Both the position numbers and the translations under genes were made by a program. This document shows, piece by piece, positions 26,263 to 35,613 of a DNA stretch of 64,000 bases. Origin of the DNA: Nucisporomicrobium flavum (GTDB taxonomy: Bacteria > Actinomycetota > Actinomycetes > Mycobacteriales > Micromonosporaceae); contig NZ_JADMLH010000004.1 in NCBI RefSeq assembly GCF_016464385.1, positions 124,001-188,000 of the forward strand, given 5' to 3'. How positions within the stretch are numbered: position 1 is the first letter of the stretch; every line of letters begins with the position of its first letter. The notes beneath the pieces were generated by a model that did not search any database, had not been told where the DNA came from, and saw only the letters and a program-made list of their open reading frames with translations.

Positions 26263-27021
26263 ATGACCCAGCCGAGTCGGGTAGCGATCGTCACCGGAGC
26301 CGCGCGCGGCATCGGTGAGGCGACTGCGCGCAAGCTCGCCGCCGACGGCCTGGCCGTCGCGGTCGTCGACCTCGACGAGGGCGCGTGCGCCGGCACGGTC
26401 ACGGCGATCCACGACGCGGGCGGGACCGCGCTCGCGGTCGGCGCCGACGTGTCCGACCCGGCCCAGGTCACCGCGGCGGTCGAGAAGGTGGTCAACGAGC
26501 TGGGCGCGCCCACCGTCCTGGTGAACAACGCCGGGGTGCTGCGCGACAACCTGCTGTTCAAGATGAGCGACGACGACTGGGAGACCGTCATGGCGGTCCA
26601 CCTGCGCGGCGCGTTCCTGTTCAGCCGGGCGGTGCAGAAGCACATGGTGGACGCCGGCTTCGGCCGCATCGTCAGCCTGTCCAGCACGTCCGCCCTGGGC
26701 AACCGGGGCCAGGCCAACTACGCCGCCGCCAAGGCCGGGCTGCAGGGCTTCACCAAGACGCTCGCGATCGAGCTGGGCCGCTTCGGCATCACCGCCAACG
26801 CGGTCGCGCCGGGCTTCATCGTGACCGACATGACCGCCGCCACCGCCGCGCGCGTCGGCGTCGACTTCGCGGACTTCGAGAAGGCGGCGATCAGTCAGAT
26901 TCCCGTCGGCCGGGCGGGCCGTCCCGAAGACGTCGCCAACACCGTATCCTTCCTGGTCAGTGAGGGAGCGGGGTTCGTGTCCGGCCAGGTGATCTACGTG
27001 GCCGGCGGTCCCCGCGGGTAG
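26263..27021 (+). CDS. Short-chain dehydrogenase/reductase, FabG-like
   Basis: The 252-residue protein is a classical SDR: TGAARGIG cofactor loop, DVSDPAQV, NNAGV, the catalytic Ser in SLSSTSAL and YxxxK as YAAAKAGL, then APGFIVTDM. Acidic DLDE after beta-2 suggests NAD(H) preference. FabG-type enzymes reduce 3-oxoacyl-ACP/CoA; stand-alone genes like this one often serve secondary routes. GGGAGG lies at 26251-26256. A hairpin follows. Confidence 0.88.
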   Translation: MTQPSRVAIVTGAARGIGEATARKLAADGLAVAVVDLDEGACAGTVTAIHDAGGTALAVGADVSDPAQVTAAVEKVVNELGAPTVLVNNAGVLRDNLLFKMSDDDWETVMAVHLRGAFLFSRAVQKHMVDAGFGRIVSLSSTSALGNRGQANYAAAKAGLQGFTKTLAIELGRFGITANAVAPGFIVTDMTAATAARVGVDFADFEKAAISQIPVGRAGRPEDVANTVSFLVSEGAGFVSGQVIYVAGGPRG

Positions 27022-27032
27022 CGTTTGCCTTG

Positions 27033-27069
27033 ATCGGGGTCGCTACACAGGTAGGTGGGCGACCCCGAT
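27033..27069 (+). terminator. Hairpin between the SDR gene and the lipoprotein gene
   Basis: Perfect 11-bp inverted repeat ATCGGGGTCGC (27033-27043) and GCGACCCCGAT (27059-27069) with a 15-base loop, 12 bases after the SDR stop. An ATG at 27068 falls in the right arm, one reason to prefer the later start for the next gene. Confidence 0.6.
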
Positions 27070-27094
27070 GGGCGAAAGGGCGGAGAAGCGTTCA

Positions 27095-27508
27095 GTGAAC
27101 CGACGGATGAGCTCTCGTAGTGTGGCGCTGACCAGCACATTCCTGCTGCTGGCCGCCGGCGGCGCCGCGGCGTGCGACAACGGTGACGATTACCAGGACG
27201 AGGGCTTCTACTGCGCCGACGAGAACGGGACCATCGTCGACGAGGACTACTGCGACGACGACAACGACGGCGGCGGTGGCTTCGGCGGCGGCTTCTTCAT
27301 CTGGCACTCGACCAGCTACCGCTCCGGCTACCCGGTCGGCTCGCGGCTGCCCGCGGGCGGTCAGAAGTTCGCGTACAACGACAAGGCGTCGCGGTCGAGG
27401 TTCGGGCTGCCGTCCAGCGGCCGGATCAGCAACGGCACGGTGAAGACCAGCGTCGTCGGCAAGGGTGGCAGCGGCACGTCCGGCAAGTCCAGCCGGTCGG
27501 GTGGCTGA
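27095..27508 (+). CDS. Small secreted/lipoprotein-like protein with acidic and Gly/Ser-rich segments (ygiB-like position)
   Basis: The 137-residue product (from the GTG at 27095, GGAG about 9 bases upstream; the ATG at 27068 is an alternative) has an export signal ending LLLAAGGAAAC, a weak lipobox, then DDYQDEGFYCADENGTIVDEDYC rich in Asp and Cys, a glycine run, FFIWHSTSYRSGYPVG, and a Gly/Ser/Lys tail. It lies 3 bases before a glutathionylspermidine-synthase-like gene. That pairing and the YRSG/Gly-Ser layout recall the ygiB-ygiC pair of enterobacteria (DUF1190 plus YgiC). Homology is inferred from position and composition only. Confidence 0.65.
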   Translation: MNRRMSSRSVALTSTFLLLAAGGAAACDNGDDYQDEGFYCADENGTIVDEDYCDDDNDGGGGFGGGFFIWHSTSYRSGYPVGSRLPAGGQKFAYNDKASRSRFGLPSSGRISNGTVKTSVVGKGGSGTSGKSSRSGG

Positions 27509-27511
27509 GCC

Positions 27512-28966
27512 GTGCGCCGGGTCCCGTACGGGCCGGTCCGCGACGGCTGGCGGCTCACCAACTACAGCCTCGGGCTGACCTACAACGACACCGAGCTGCC
27601 CGACGGGACGATGATCTCGTACTGGCAGGAGGGGCCGTACTACGAGTTCACCGAGGCGGAGATCGAGGAGCTGGAGACGGCGACCTCGGTGCTGCACCAG
27701 ATGTGCCTCGACGCCGGCGACTGGATGGTCCGGCAGTGCCCGCGGCGCACGCTGGAGGGCCGCCGCCAGGGCTACTTCGCCTCGGTGTGCACCCCGAAGA
27801 GCTGCTTCCTGACGAAGATCGGCATCCCGGAGTACGCCCACGAGCAGATCATCCGTACGTGGTTCGACGGTGACGCGGAGACCTGGACCCACGGCGACAA
27901 GGACCCCGACAACATGGTCCCGATGCAGACGCCGGACTACTCGCCGAGCATCTACGGCCGCTTCGACCTCTGGTACGACGGCGCCGGCAGCGTTCCCCGG
28001 CTGCTCGAGTTCAACGCGCAGACCCCCACGTCGCTGGTCGAGTCCGCGGTCATCCAGTGGCACTGGGTGGACCAGACCAACCTCACCCAGCACCCCTGGC
28101 GGCAGTGGAACTCCATCCACGACCGCCTCGTCGGCTGGGAGGCCGCCGACGGCGAGCCCGCCAACCCGGGCGCCTGGCGGCGCAACATCGGCAAGCTGCG
28201 CGAGGCCCGGCCCTGGCTGCCGGAGAAGCCGAAGATCTTCTTCGCGTACGAGACGAGCGAGACGTCCGGTGAGGACCGGATGAACGTCGCCTACCTGATG
28301 GCCACGGCGGAGGAGGCCGGCTACCCGGTCGAGCTCATCGCCATGAGCCAGATCGGCTGGGACGTCGCGGGCGACCGCGTGCTCTTCGTCCCCGCCCCGG
28401 GCCAGGAACACAAGGCCGAGCCGATCGACGTGATCTTCATGCTGTACCCGTGGGAGTGGTTCTGGAACGAGGAGGGCGGCAAGGCCTTCTTCCGCAACAT
28501 GGCCGACCCGGCGAAACGCGGCACGGTGTGGATCGAGCCTCCGTACAAGGCCGCGCTGCTGGGCAACAAGGCGCTGCTGCCGGTGCTGTGGAAGCTGTTC
28601 GGCGATGACCCGGAGCGCAGCAAGTACCTTCTCCCGGCGTACTTCGCGGAGTCCTCGTCGGCGGCCAAGCTGACCAGCTACGCGAAGAAGCCCGTCTGGG
28701 GTCGGGAGGGCGGATCGGTCACCCTGGTCAAGGACGGGGTGACGATCACCGAACACCCCTCCGAGTACGGCGCGGACGGCCGGTTCGTGGTGCAGGAGCT
28801 GCTGGAGCTGCCCTCGTACGACGGTCTGGAGGGGACGGTGCACCCGGTGATCGGCTCCTGGCTGATCGACGGCGAGCCGGCGGGCATGGGCATCCGCGAG
28901 GGGCTGGGCACGGATGGCCTGGTCACGAAGGACCGCTGCAACTTCCTCCCGCACCTCATCAGCTGA
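27512..28966 (+). CDS. Glutathionylspermidine synthase family protein (YgiC/YjfC-like, ATP-grasp)
   Basis: The 484-residue protein matches the C-terminal synthetase half of Gsp synthase: RFDLWYDGAGSVPRLLEFNAQTPTSLVES near the metal/ATP site, MLYPWEWFW, WIEPPYKAALLGNKALLPVLW, and PVWGREGGSVTL. No amidase half is present, so it is of the YgiC/YjfC type, whose real substrate is unclear; actinomycetes use mycothiol rather than glutathione, so Gsp itself is unlikely. It probably forms an amide bond between a carboxylate and an amine at the cost of ATP. It starts with GTG 3 bases after the small exported protein. Confidence 0.85.
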   Translation: MRRVPYGPVRDGWRLTNYSLGLTYNDTELPDGTMISYWQEGPYYEFTEAEIEELETATSVLHQMCLDAGDWMVRQCPRRTLEGRRQGYFASVCTPKSCFLTKIGIPEYAHEQIIRTWFDGDAETWTHGDKDPDNMVPMQTPDYSPSIYGRFDLWYDGAGSVPRLLEFNAQTPTSLVESAVIQWHWVDQTNLTQHPWRQWNSIHDRLVGWEAADGEPANPGAWRRNIGKLREARPWLPEKPKIFFAYETSETSGEDRMNVAYLMATAEEAGYPVELIAMSQIGWDVAGDRVLFVPAPGQEHKAEPIDVIFMLYPWEWFWNEEGGKAFFRNMADPAKRGTVWIEPPYKAALLGNKALLPVLWKLFGDDPERSKYLLPAYFAESSSAAKLTSYAKKPVWGREGGSVTLVKDGVTITEHPSEYGADGRFVVQELLELPSYDGLEGTVHPVIGSWLIDGEPAGMGIREGLGTDGLVTKDRCNFLPHLIS

Positions 28967-28980
28967 CATGGTCACGGCTG

Positions 28981-29014
28981 CTTGCTAAAGTCTTTTGCAA
29001 AAGACTTTAGCAAG
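28981..29014. promoter_or_regulatory. Perfect 34-bp palindrome (operator) before the AlbA-type gene
   Basis: CTTGCTAAAGTCTTTTG (28981-28997) is followed without spacer by its exact reverse complement (28998-29014). It ends at the AAGGAGG ribosome site (29012-29018) of the next gene, so a protein bound here would block transcription or translation initiation. It is AT-rich against a GC-rich background. As RNA it could also fold to hide the ribosome site. Confidence 0.85.
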
Positions 29015-29023
29015 GAGGTGGCG

Positions 29024-30757
29024 GTGGGCGGTCCGGAACTGGCAAGGCTTGTGGCCTTGCTGCGGCAAGCGCGTACGGACCTCACGGACGTGGAGGTCAA
29101 GGCAGCGGCCGGAGGTCTGCCGAAGTCCGTACGGGACACGCTGAGCGCATTCAGCAACGACCGTGGCGGCACGCTGCTTCTGGGTCTGGACGAAAACGAT
29201 GACTTCCGTCCTGCGGCTGGATTCGACGCGGCGCGGATCCGCGACGCCCTCGCCGCAGCGTGCAGCGACGACCTGCACCCGCCGGTACGCGCCGAGATCG
29301 ACATCGTGCCCTTCGAGGGTTCACTAGTGGTCGTGGGAGAGGTCGGCGAACTCGACCCGCGCTTCAAGCCGTGTTACGTCGCCGCTCGCGGTGAGTACAA
29401 CGGGTCCTTCACGCGGGGTGGAGACGGCGACCGTCGGCTGACGGATTTCGAGATCCACCTGCTCCACACCAACCGGGGCCAGCCGGAAGACGACCGGCAG
29501 CCTGTCGCCGGCGCTTCCCTCGAAGATCTGGATTCTGCGGAGCTGCGAGCTCTGGTCGACAGAGTTCGTGTTCGGCAGCCGCGGGCCTTCGCGGGTCTCC
29601 CGTCGGAGCAGGTGCTACGGAGACTCAACGTCCTGGCTGAGGGCCCTGATGGGCGTCTCCGGCCGACGCTCGGTGGACTCTTGGCGCTCGGCGGGTATCC
29701 GCAGCAGTTCTTTCCGCAGCTCAATGTGACCTTTGTGGTCTATCCCGGGCTGTCGGCCGAGGATGTGCCGATCAACGGGCCTCGCTTCCTCGACAACAGA
29801 TCCTTCGACGGGCCGATCCCCATGATCGTCGATGAAGCCGTCACGGCCGTCCTGCGCAACACCTCCGTGCGATCGTTCGTCGAAGGCACCGGACGTACCG
29901 ATGTGTACGACTACCCGGCGGAGGCCGTCCGCGAGGCCGTCGCCAACGCTCTCCTGCATCGAGACTACTCACCGTACTCGCGGGGAACGCCCGTGCAGAT
30001 CACGTTGTACGCGGACCGGCTGGTCATCGCCAATCCGGGGGGATTGTTCGGCGCAGTGACGACGGACGACTTGGGCGGTGAAGGGGTCACGTCGACGCGC
30101 AATTCCGTGTTGGCGAAGGTGCTGCAGGACGTCCGTCTGCCGGAGAGCGGCCGCATGGTGTGCGAGAACCGGGCCAGCGGAATCCCGACGATGCTCCGAG
30201 AACTCCGCCGGATCGGATCGCCGCCACCCGAGTTCCACAGTCGTATCACTCGCTTCAAGGTCGTCATGCCGAGGCATGCCCTGCTGGGTGACGAAACCAT
30301 GAGGTGGATCGCCGGCCTCGGTCAGGCGGGCCTCACGCCGACACAGCATCTGGCTCTGGCGGAGATGCGCGCAGGTCGTCCGGTGACGAACGGTTCCATG
30401 CGAAATCTGGGTCTGGAGGCGCACCGCGCGACCGCCGAACTTTCCGATCTCGTCAACCGGGGGGTCGCGGTGCGGATCGGTGAACGGCGCCATGCTCGCT
30501 ATCTTCTGGCCCCTGCCGACGGCAGTGCCGAACGCGGGTTCGAAGCACTACCGCCTGCGAGGAGCGTCGAAGACGAGGTGTTGGCCGCGTTCACGGATCA
30601 ATCCGAGTTGAGTCGCCGGGAGCTGGAACAACGTACGGGCCTGAGCTGGACGAAGGTTCTTCGAGCCTTGAACACGCTCGAGGCCCAAGGGCGGATTGCG
30701 TTCACTGCACCCGCTCGCTCGCCCCACCGACGTTATCGGCGCATCGCTGAGCGCTGA
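29024..30757 (+). CDS. AlbA_2/Schlafen-type putative DNA-binding protein with ATP-binding (HATPase_c_4) domain and C-terminal winged helix
   Basis: The 577-residue protein begins with an AlbA_2/Schlafen domain (TDVEVKAAAGGLPKSVRDTLSAFSNDRGGTLLLGL), continues with the HATPase_c_4 type region (YPAEAVREAVANALLHRDYS, TPVQITLYADRLVIANPGGL, RMVCENRASGIPTMLREL), and ends with winged-helix segments (SRRELEQRTGLSWTKVLRALNTLEAQGRIAF). Such proteins are annotated as transcriptional regulators or defence-associated ATP-binding proteins. The GTG at 29024 is chosen because AAGGAGG lies 5 bases upstream; longer frames would translate the palindrome. By eye it is less GC-rich than its neighbours, consistent with transfer. 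Autoregulation through the palindrome is likely but inferred. Confidence 0.8.
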   Translation: MGGPELARLVALLRQARTDLTDVEVKAAAGGLPKSVRDTLSAFSNDRGGTLLLGLDENDDFRPAAGFDAARIRDALAAACSDDLHPPVRAEIDIVPFEGSLVVVGEVGELDPRFKPCYVAARGEYNGSFTRGGDGDRRLTDFEIHLLHTNRGQPEDDRQPVAGASLEDLDSAELRALVDRVRVRQPRAFAGLPSEQVLRRLNVLAEGPDGRLRPTLGGLLALGGYPQQFFPQLNVTFVVYPGLSAEDVPINGPRFLDNRSFDGPIPMIVDEAVTAVLRNTSVRSFVEGTGRTDVYDYPAEAVREAVANALLHRDYSPYSRGTPVQITLYADRLVIANPGGLFGAVTTDDLGGEGVTSTRNSVLAKVLQDVRLPESGRMVCENRASGIPTMLRELRRIGSPPPEFHSRITRFKVVMPRHALLGDETMRWIAGLGQAGLTPTQHLALAEMRAGRPVTNGSMRNLGLEAHRATAELSDLVNRGVAVRIGERRHARYLLAPADGSAERGFEALPPARSVEDEVLAAFTDQSELSRRELEQRTGLSWTKVLRALNTLEAQGRIAFTAPARSPHRRYRRIAER

Positions 30758-30801
30758 GCGCACCTCATCGCCTGACCCGGGGCCGGGCCGGCCGAGAGCA
30801 A

Positions 30802-30820
30802 TGACGAAACGGTTTCATCA
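30802..30820 (+). promoter_or_regulatory. LacI-type palindrome before the sugar-sensing sigma gene
   Basis: TGAcGAAACgGTTTCaTCA is a 19-bp odd-centred palindrome with GAAAC/GTTTC arms, the classic shape of LacI/GalR-family operators, 51 bases before the GTG of the sigma fusion gene. Alternatively the GAAAC could be part of an ECF-type -35 for autoregulation. Confidence 0.55.
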
Positions 30821-30870
30821 ATGTTACCGTTCACTTTTCGGCCGCTCCGTACCCGAGTCAGGACACTGCC

Positions 30871-32316
30871 GTGGCCCAGCCGACCCACGCCCGCGAGGAA
30901 GCCGTCGTCGTCGCTGCGCGTGCCGGCGACCGGGCGGCGTGGGACGAGCTGGCACGCCGTCACCTGCCGATGGTGTACGCGCTCGTCCGGCAGGCGCTGC
31001 ACGACGATCCCGGCGTGGACGACGTGGTGCAGGACGTCATGGTGCGGGCGCTGCGGCAGCTGTCCGACCTGCGGTCGCCGGGCAGCTTCCGGCCGTGGCT
31101 CGCCGCGATCGCCGTACGCCAGATCGGCAGCCACCTGTCCCGCGAGGACCTCGCCGCCCGCCGCTCGGTGCCCTTGGACGAGGTGGCCGGCCGTCCGGAT
31201 GCCGGTGCGGAGGTGGAAGGGCCGGCGGTGCTCCGGACCGAGCTGGCCGGTCAGCGCCGCCAGGTGGGCCACGCGACCCGGTGGATGGGCGCCGAGGAGC
31301 GCACCGTGTACTCGCTGTGGTGGCTGGAGGCGGTCGGCGAGCTGACCCGCCGTGACGTCGCCGCGGCCCTGGGGACGAGCGTCGCTCATGCCGGCGTACG
31401 GATCCAGCGGACGCGCGAGCAGCTCGAGGCCGCCCGGCGGGTCGTCGCGGCGCTCGAGGCGATGCCCGGCTGTGACGTGCTCGGCGACGTCGCGGCGGAG
31501 TGGGACGGTGTCCCGAGCGGCTACTGGCGCAAGCGCCTGACCCGGCACGTCGAGTCGTGCCGGGTCTGCGGCGCCGCCTCCGGTGGGCTCATCCCGCTGG
31601 ACCGCCTGCTGGCAGGGATCGCACTGCTTCCCGTGCCCGTCGCGCTGACCGCCGCGGTGGCCGGCAAGACGTTCCCCAGCGGTGCCGTGCTCAGCTCGTG
31701 GCTGGGGCGGATCGTCCAGGTGGCCGTCGCTCATCCGCTGGCGGCCACGGTCGCGTCGGGGATGCTGGTCGTCGGCGTCACGGCATCGGCCACCGCCGTC
31801 GTGCCGCTGACCCGTTCGAGCGTCGCGGCGGCGCGGGCGCTGCCTCGGCCCGGACCGCCGCAGCCGGATCCGCCCGCCGGGGCGCTGCGGGCCGGCCGGG
31901 TGTCGCTGGAGTCGGCCACCTCGGCAGGTCGCTTCGTCGCCGTGACGGGTGATCAGGGGGTGCTCGCCACGATCGGCCCGGGGAGCGACGCCGCGACGCG
32001 CGAGCGAACCACCCTGATGGCCGAGCCCGGTCTCGCCGACGCGTCGTGCTTCTCGTTCCGCCGGCCGGACGGCCGCTACCTGCGACATTCTTCGTTCCGG
32101 CTGCGGCTCAGCGCGGACGAGGGGACCGTCCTCTTCCGGCGGGATGCGACGTTCTGCGGCCGGGACGGCTTCGTGGCCGATTCGGTGGCGCTGGAGTCGT
32201 TCAACTACCGGGGATTCTTCCTGCGCCACGTGGGCGATCAACTGTGGATCGATCAGTTCGACGGCAGCGACGCGTTCCGGGCCGACGGCTCGTTCCGGGT
32301 GCGACCGCCACGCTGA
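30871..32316 (+). CDS. ECF sigma factor fused to zinc-finger anti-sigma, transmembrane segments and AbfB (CBM42-like) sugar-binding domain
   Basis: The 481-residue protein combines a whole signalling chain. Residues about 10-85 are sigma region 2 (AWDELARRHLPMVYALVRQAL, VDDVVQDVMVRALRQL); about 137-190 are region 4 (ERTVYSLWWLEAVGELTRRDVAAALGTS); about 195-235 hold a ZAS-like element ending HVESCRVC; about 245-310 have two hydrophobic segments (LLAGIALLPVPVALTAAVAG, ATVASGMLVVGVTASATAVV); after a Pro-rich linker, residues about 340-480 form a beta-trefoil AbfB-like domain (SLESATSAGRFVAVTG, SFRRPDGRYLRHSSFRL, ALESFNYRGFFLRHVGDQLWID). Sugar binding outside may control sigma inside. A GH10 xylanase follows 120 bases downstream. 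Actinobacterial ECF groups with such tails are known (I recall ECF52/53); this exact AbfB version I do not recall. Confidence 0.85.
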   Translation: MAQPTHAREEAVVVAARAGDRAAWDELARRHLPMVYALVRQALHDDPGVDDVVQDVMVRALRQLSDLRSPGSFRPWLAAIAVRQIGSHLSREDLAARRSVPLDEVAGRPDAGAEVEGPAVLRTELAGQRRQVGHATRWMGAEERTVYSLWWLEAVGELTRRDVAAALGTSVAHAGVRIQRTREQLEAARRVVAALEAMPGCDVLGDVAAEWDGVPSGYWRKRLTRHVESCRVCGAASGGLIPLDRLLAGIALLPVPVALTAAVAGKTFPSGAVLSSWLGRIVQVAVAHPLAATVASGMLVVGVTASATAVVPLTRSSVAAARALPRPGPPQPDPPAGALRAGRVSLESATSAGRFVAVTGDQGVLATIGPGSDAATRERTTLMAEPGLADASCFSFRRPDGRYLRHSSFRLRLSADEGTVLFRRDATFCGRDGFVADSVALESFNYRGFFLRHVGDQLWIDQFDGSDAFRADGSFRVRPPR

Positions 32317-33783
<1,467 letters not shown>

Positions 33784-33806
33784 CGACTCCCTACCCACAT
33801 CGCACC

Positions 33807-33834
33807 CGCCGGTCCGGCTCCTGCCGGGCCGGCG
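33807..33834. terminator. Terminator hairpin after xylanase
   Basis: Twelve-bp stem CGCCGGTCCGGC (33807-33818) with GCCGGGCCGGCG (33823-33834), G-U pairs allowed, 4-base loop, between the convergent xylanase and minus-strand membrane gene; it could serve both. Confidence 0.65.
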
Positions 33835-33844
33835 GTGTGTCGTT

Positions 33845-34276
33845 TCAGGGGCGCGGGCGGTTGCGCCAGAGCCACCAGAGGCCGATGAAGGGCAGCACGA
33901 GCGGGACGTAGCCGTACCCGCTGCCGTAGCGTGACCAGACCGTGTCGTCCGGGAACGCGACCGCGTCCGCGATGCTCAGCGTGCCCACCACCAGCACGCC
34001 GATCAGCTCGATCGAGCAGCTGGTCAGCGCCATCAGGCGACCGCGTGCCCCGCCGATCGCCAGACCCACCGTCGCCGCGATGTAGACCAGGCCGGCGAAC
34101 GCCGACAGCAGGTACGCCAGCGGCGCCTCGGAGAAGTGCGTGGTGATCTGGACCAGGGCGCGGGCGCTCGCCGACAGCGCGAAGATCCCGTACACGAGAA
34201 GCAAAACCCGGCCGAGGCCGGTCCCGATGGCCGCGTCCCGGGGGCGGGCCGGGGCCGGGGTGGGCTGCTCAGCCAC
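33845..34276 (-). CDS. Small integral membrane protein, four predicted helices
   Basis: The 143-residue protein has helices around VLLLVYGIFALSASARALVQI, YLLSAFAGLVYIAATVGLAIG, LMALTSCSIELIGVLVVGTLSI and GYVPLVLPFIGLWWLW, with a short basic C terminus (RNRPRP). The sequence SYGSGYGYVPLVLPxxGLxWL pattern is common in conserved actinobacterial membrane proteins of unknown function. Its first codons overlap the 3' end of the next minus-strand gene by 8 nt, so the two are co-transcribed. Confidence 0.75.
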   Translation of the reverse strand: MAEQPTPAPARPRDAAIGTGLGRVLLLVYGIFALSASARALVQITTHFSEAPLAYLLSAFAGLVYIAATVGLAIGGARGRLMALTSCSIELIGVLVVGTLSIADAVAFPDDTVWSRYGSGYGYVPLVLPFIGLWWLWRNRPRP

Positions 34277-34643
34277 TGGTCACCTCCGCGATCTGCTGCA
34301 GGCGCAGCACGAGGACCGGCAGCGTCAGCGCGGCGACGCCGAGGATGAGGGTGCCCCAGCGGGTCGGCTCGAGGCGCGCGAGGTACACCGCGACCGGCGC
34401 GAAGGCGACCGTGGTGATGAGGTAGCCGACGAACGTGGTCCATTCGGCCGGGCGGTCGCCGATGAACAAGCCGACCACGGCGACCACGACCAGGACCGCC
34501 ACCAGCGCGCCGAGGCCGAGCATGGACCACAGGTCGGCGTTGGTCGGGCGGCGGTCGAGGGCCGTCCGGATCAGGTACCAGACCGCCAGCGCCAGCGCCA
34601 CCACGATCACGGCGATCGAGAGGGGGCCGTTCATCACCGGCAC
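34269..34643 (-). CDS. Small integral membrane protein, partner of the 33845 gene
   Basis: The 124-residue protein has about four helices (LSIAVIVVALALAVWYLI, LGLGALVAVLVVVAVVGLFIG, FVGYLITTVAFAPVAVYLARL, TLILGVAALTLPVLVLRL). No catalytic or binding motif is visible. The ATG used is at 34643; a second Met three codons on is possible. It is the first gene of a two-gene minus-strand unit with an 8-nt overlap. Confidence 0.7.
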   Translation of the reverse strand: MPVMNGPLSIAVIVVALALAVWYLIRTALDRRPTNADLWSMLGLGALVAVLVVVAVVGLFIGDRPAEWTTFVGYLITTVAFAPVAVYLARLEPTRWGTLILGVAALTLPVLVLRLQQIAEVTSG

Positions 34644-34709
34644 AGCGTACTGACCAGCCGGCGCGTGTTAGCTTTCGCCCGGGTGATCAGCGGCGGAAGG
34701 CGGCACGGC

Positions 34710-35606
34710 ATGCGGTTCGGACTCTTCGGCACGGGGCCCTGGGCCCACCAGGCGCACGCTCCGGCGCTGGCGGCCCACGACGACGTCGAGTTCGTCGGCG
34801 TGTGGGGACGCAACGCGGAGAAGGCGGCCGAGCTGGCCGGTGAGCACGGCGCGAAGCCGTACGCGGACATCGACGCGCTGATCGCCGACGTGGACGCGAT
34901 CGCGGTCGCCCTCCCGCCGGACGTGCAGTCGGACATCGCGCTGCGGGCGGCGCGCGCGGGCAAGCACCTGCTGCTGGACAAACCCGTGGCGTTCACCGCG
35001 GTGGCCGCCCAGGAGATCGTGGCCGCGGCGACGGAGCACGACGTCGCCAGTGTGGTCTTCTTCACCCGGCGCTTCATGCCGGCGATCCAGACCTTCATCG
35101 ACCAGGCCCGGGCCACCGGGGGCTGGCTCGAGGCGCGCATCGACCACCTCGGCTCGATCTTCCAGCCCGGCAACCCGTTCGGGGAGTCCGCCTGGCGCAA
35201 GGAGAGCGGCGGGCTGTGGGACGTCGGCCCGCACGCGGTCGCGCTCGTGCTGCCGGTGCTCGGCGGGGTCACCGAGGTCACCGCGCTGGCCGGCGCCCGC
35301 GACATGACCCACGTCCTGCTGCGGCACGCCGGCGGCGCGATCAGCACGCTGACCCTCTCGGTCGACGCCCCGGCGAAGCTGGAACGCGAGGACGCCGTGC
35401 TGTACGGCGAGTCCGGCGTCGCCGGTGTGCCCCCGGTCGAGTGGCTGCCGGTGGAGGCGTTCGGGCGCGCGGTCGACGCGCTGATCGGCGCCGCGAACGG
35501 CGGCCCGGCGTCGCCGCTCGACGTGCGCTTCGGCGCGGAGGTCGTCGCGATCCTCGCCGCGGCCGCCGAGTCGATCTCCACCGGGGCCACCGTCAAGCTG
35601 GGCTAG
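34710..35606 (+). CDS. Gfo/Idh/MocA family NAD(P)-dependent oxidoreductase
   Basis: The 298-residue protein has an N-terminal Rossmann fold (FGLFGTGPWAHQAHAPAL, VWGRN, AVALPPDVQSDIALRAARAGKHLLLDKPVA), where DKP carries the family's EKP-type lysine, and the C-terminal alpha/beta domain with GGLWDVGPHAV. These enzymes oxidise or reduce sugars, inositols or related compounds. The ATG at 34710 has GGAAGG about 9 bases upstream; the GTG at 34683 is an alternative. It stands alone on the plus strand and ends 7 bases from a convergent gene. Confidence 0.88.
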   Translation: MRFGLFGTGPWAHQAHAPALAAHDDVEFVGVWGRNAEKAAELAGEHGAKPYADIDALIADVDAIAVALPPDVQSDIALRAARAGKHLLLDKPVAFTAVAAQEIVAAATEHDVASVVFFTRRFMPAIQTFIDQARATGGWLEARIDHLGSIFQPGNPFGESAWRKESGGLWDVGPHAVALVLPVLGGVTEVTALAGARDMTHVLLRHAGGAISTLTLSVDAPAKLEREDAVLYGESGVAGVPPVEWLPVEAFGRAVDALIGAANGGPASPLDVRFGAEVVAILAAAAESISTGATVKLG

Positions 35607-35613
35607 CGGTGGG

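Noticed and set aside
27092..28975. 627-codon open frame on the minus strand
   Set aside because: Opposite the glutathionylspermidine-synthase-like gene, which has clear family motifs; the antisense product has shadow composition.
28982..29023. Upstream start for the AlbA-type gene within the palindrome
   Set aside because: It would translate the operator; AAGGAGG at 29012-29018 points to the GTG at 29024.
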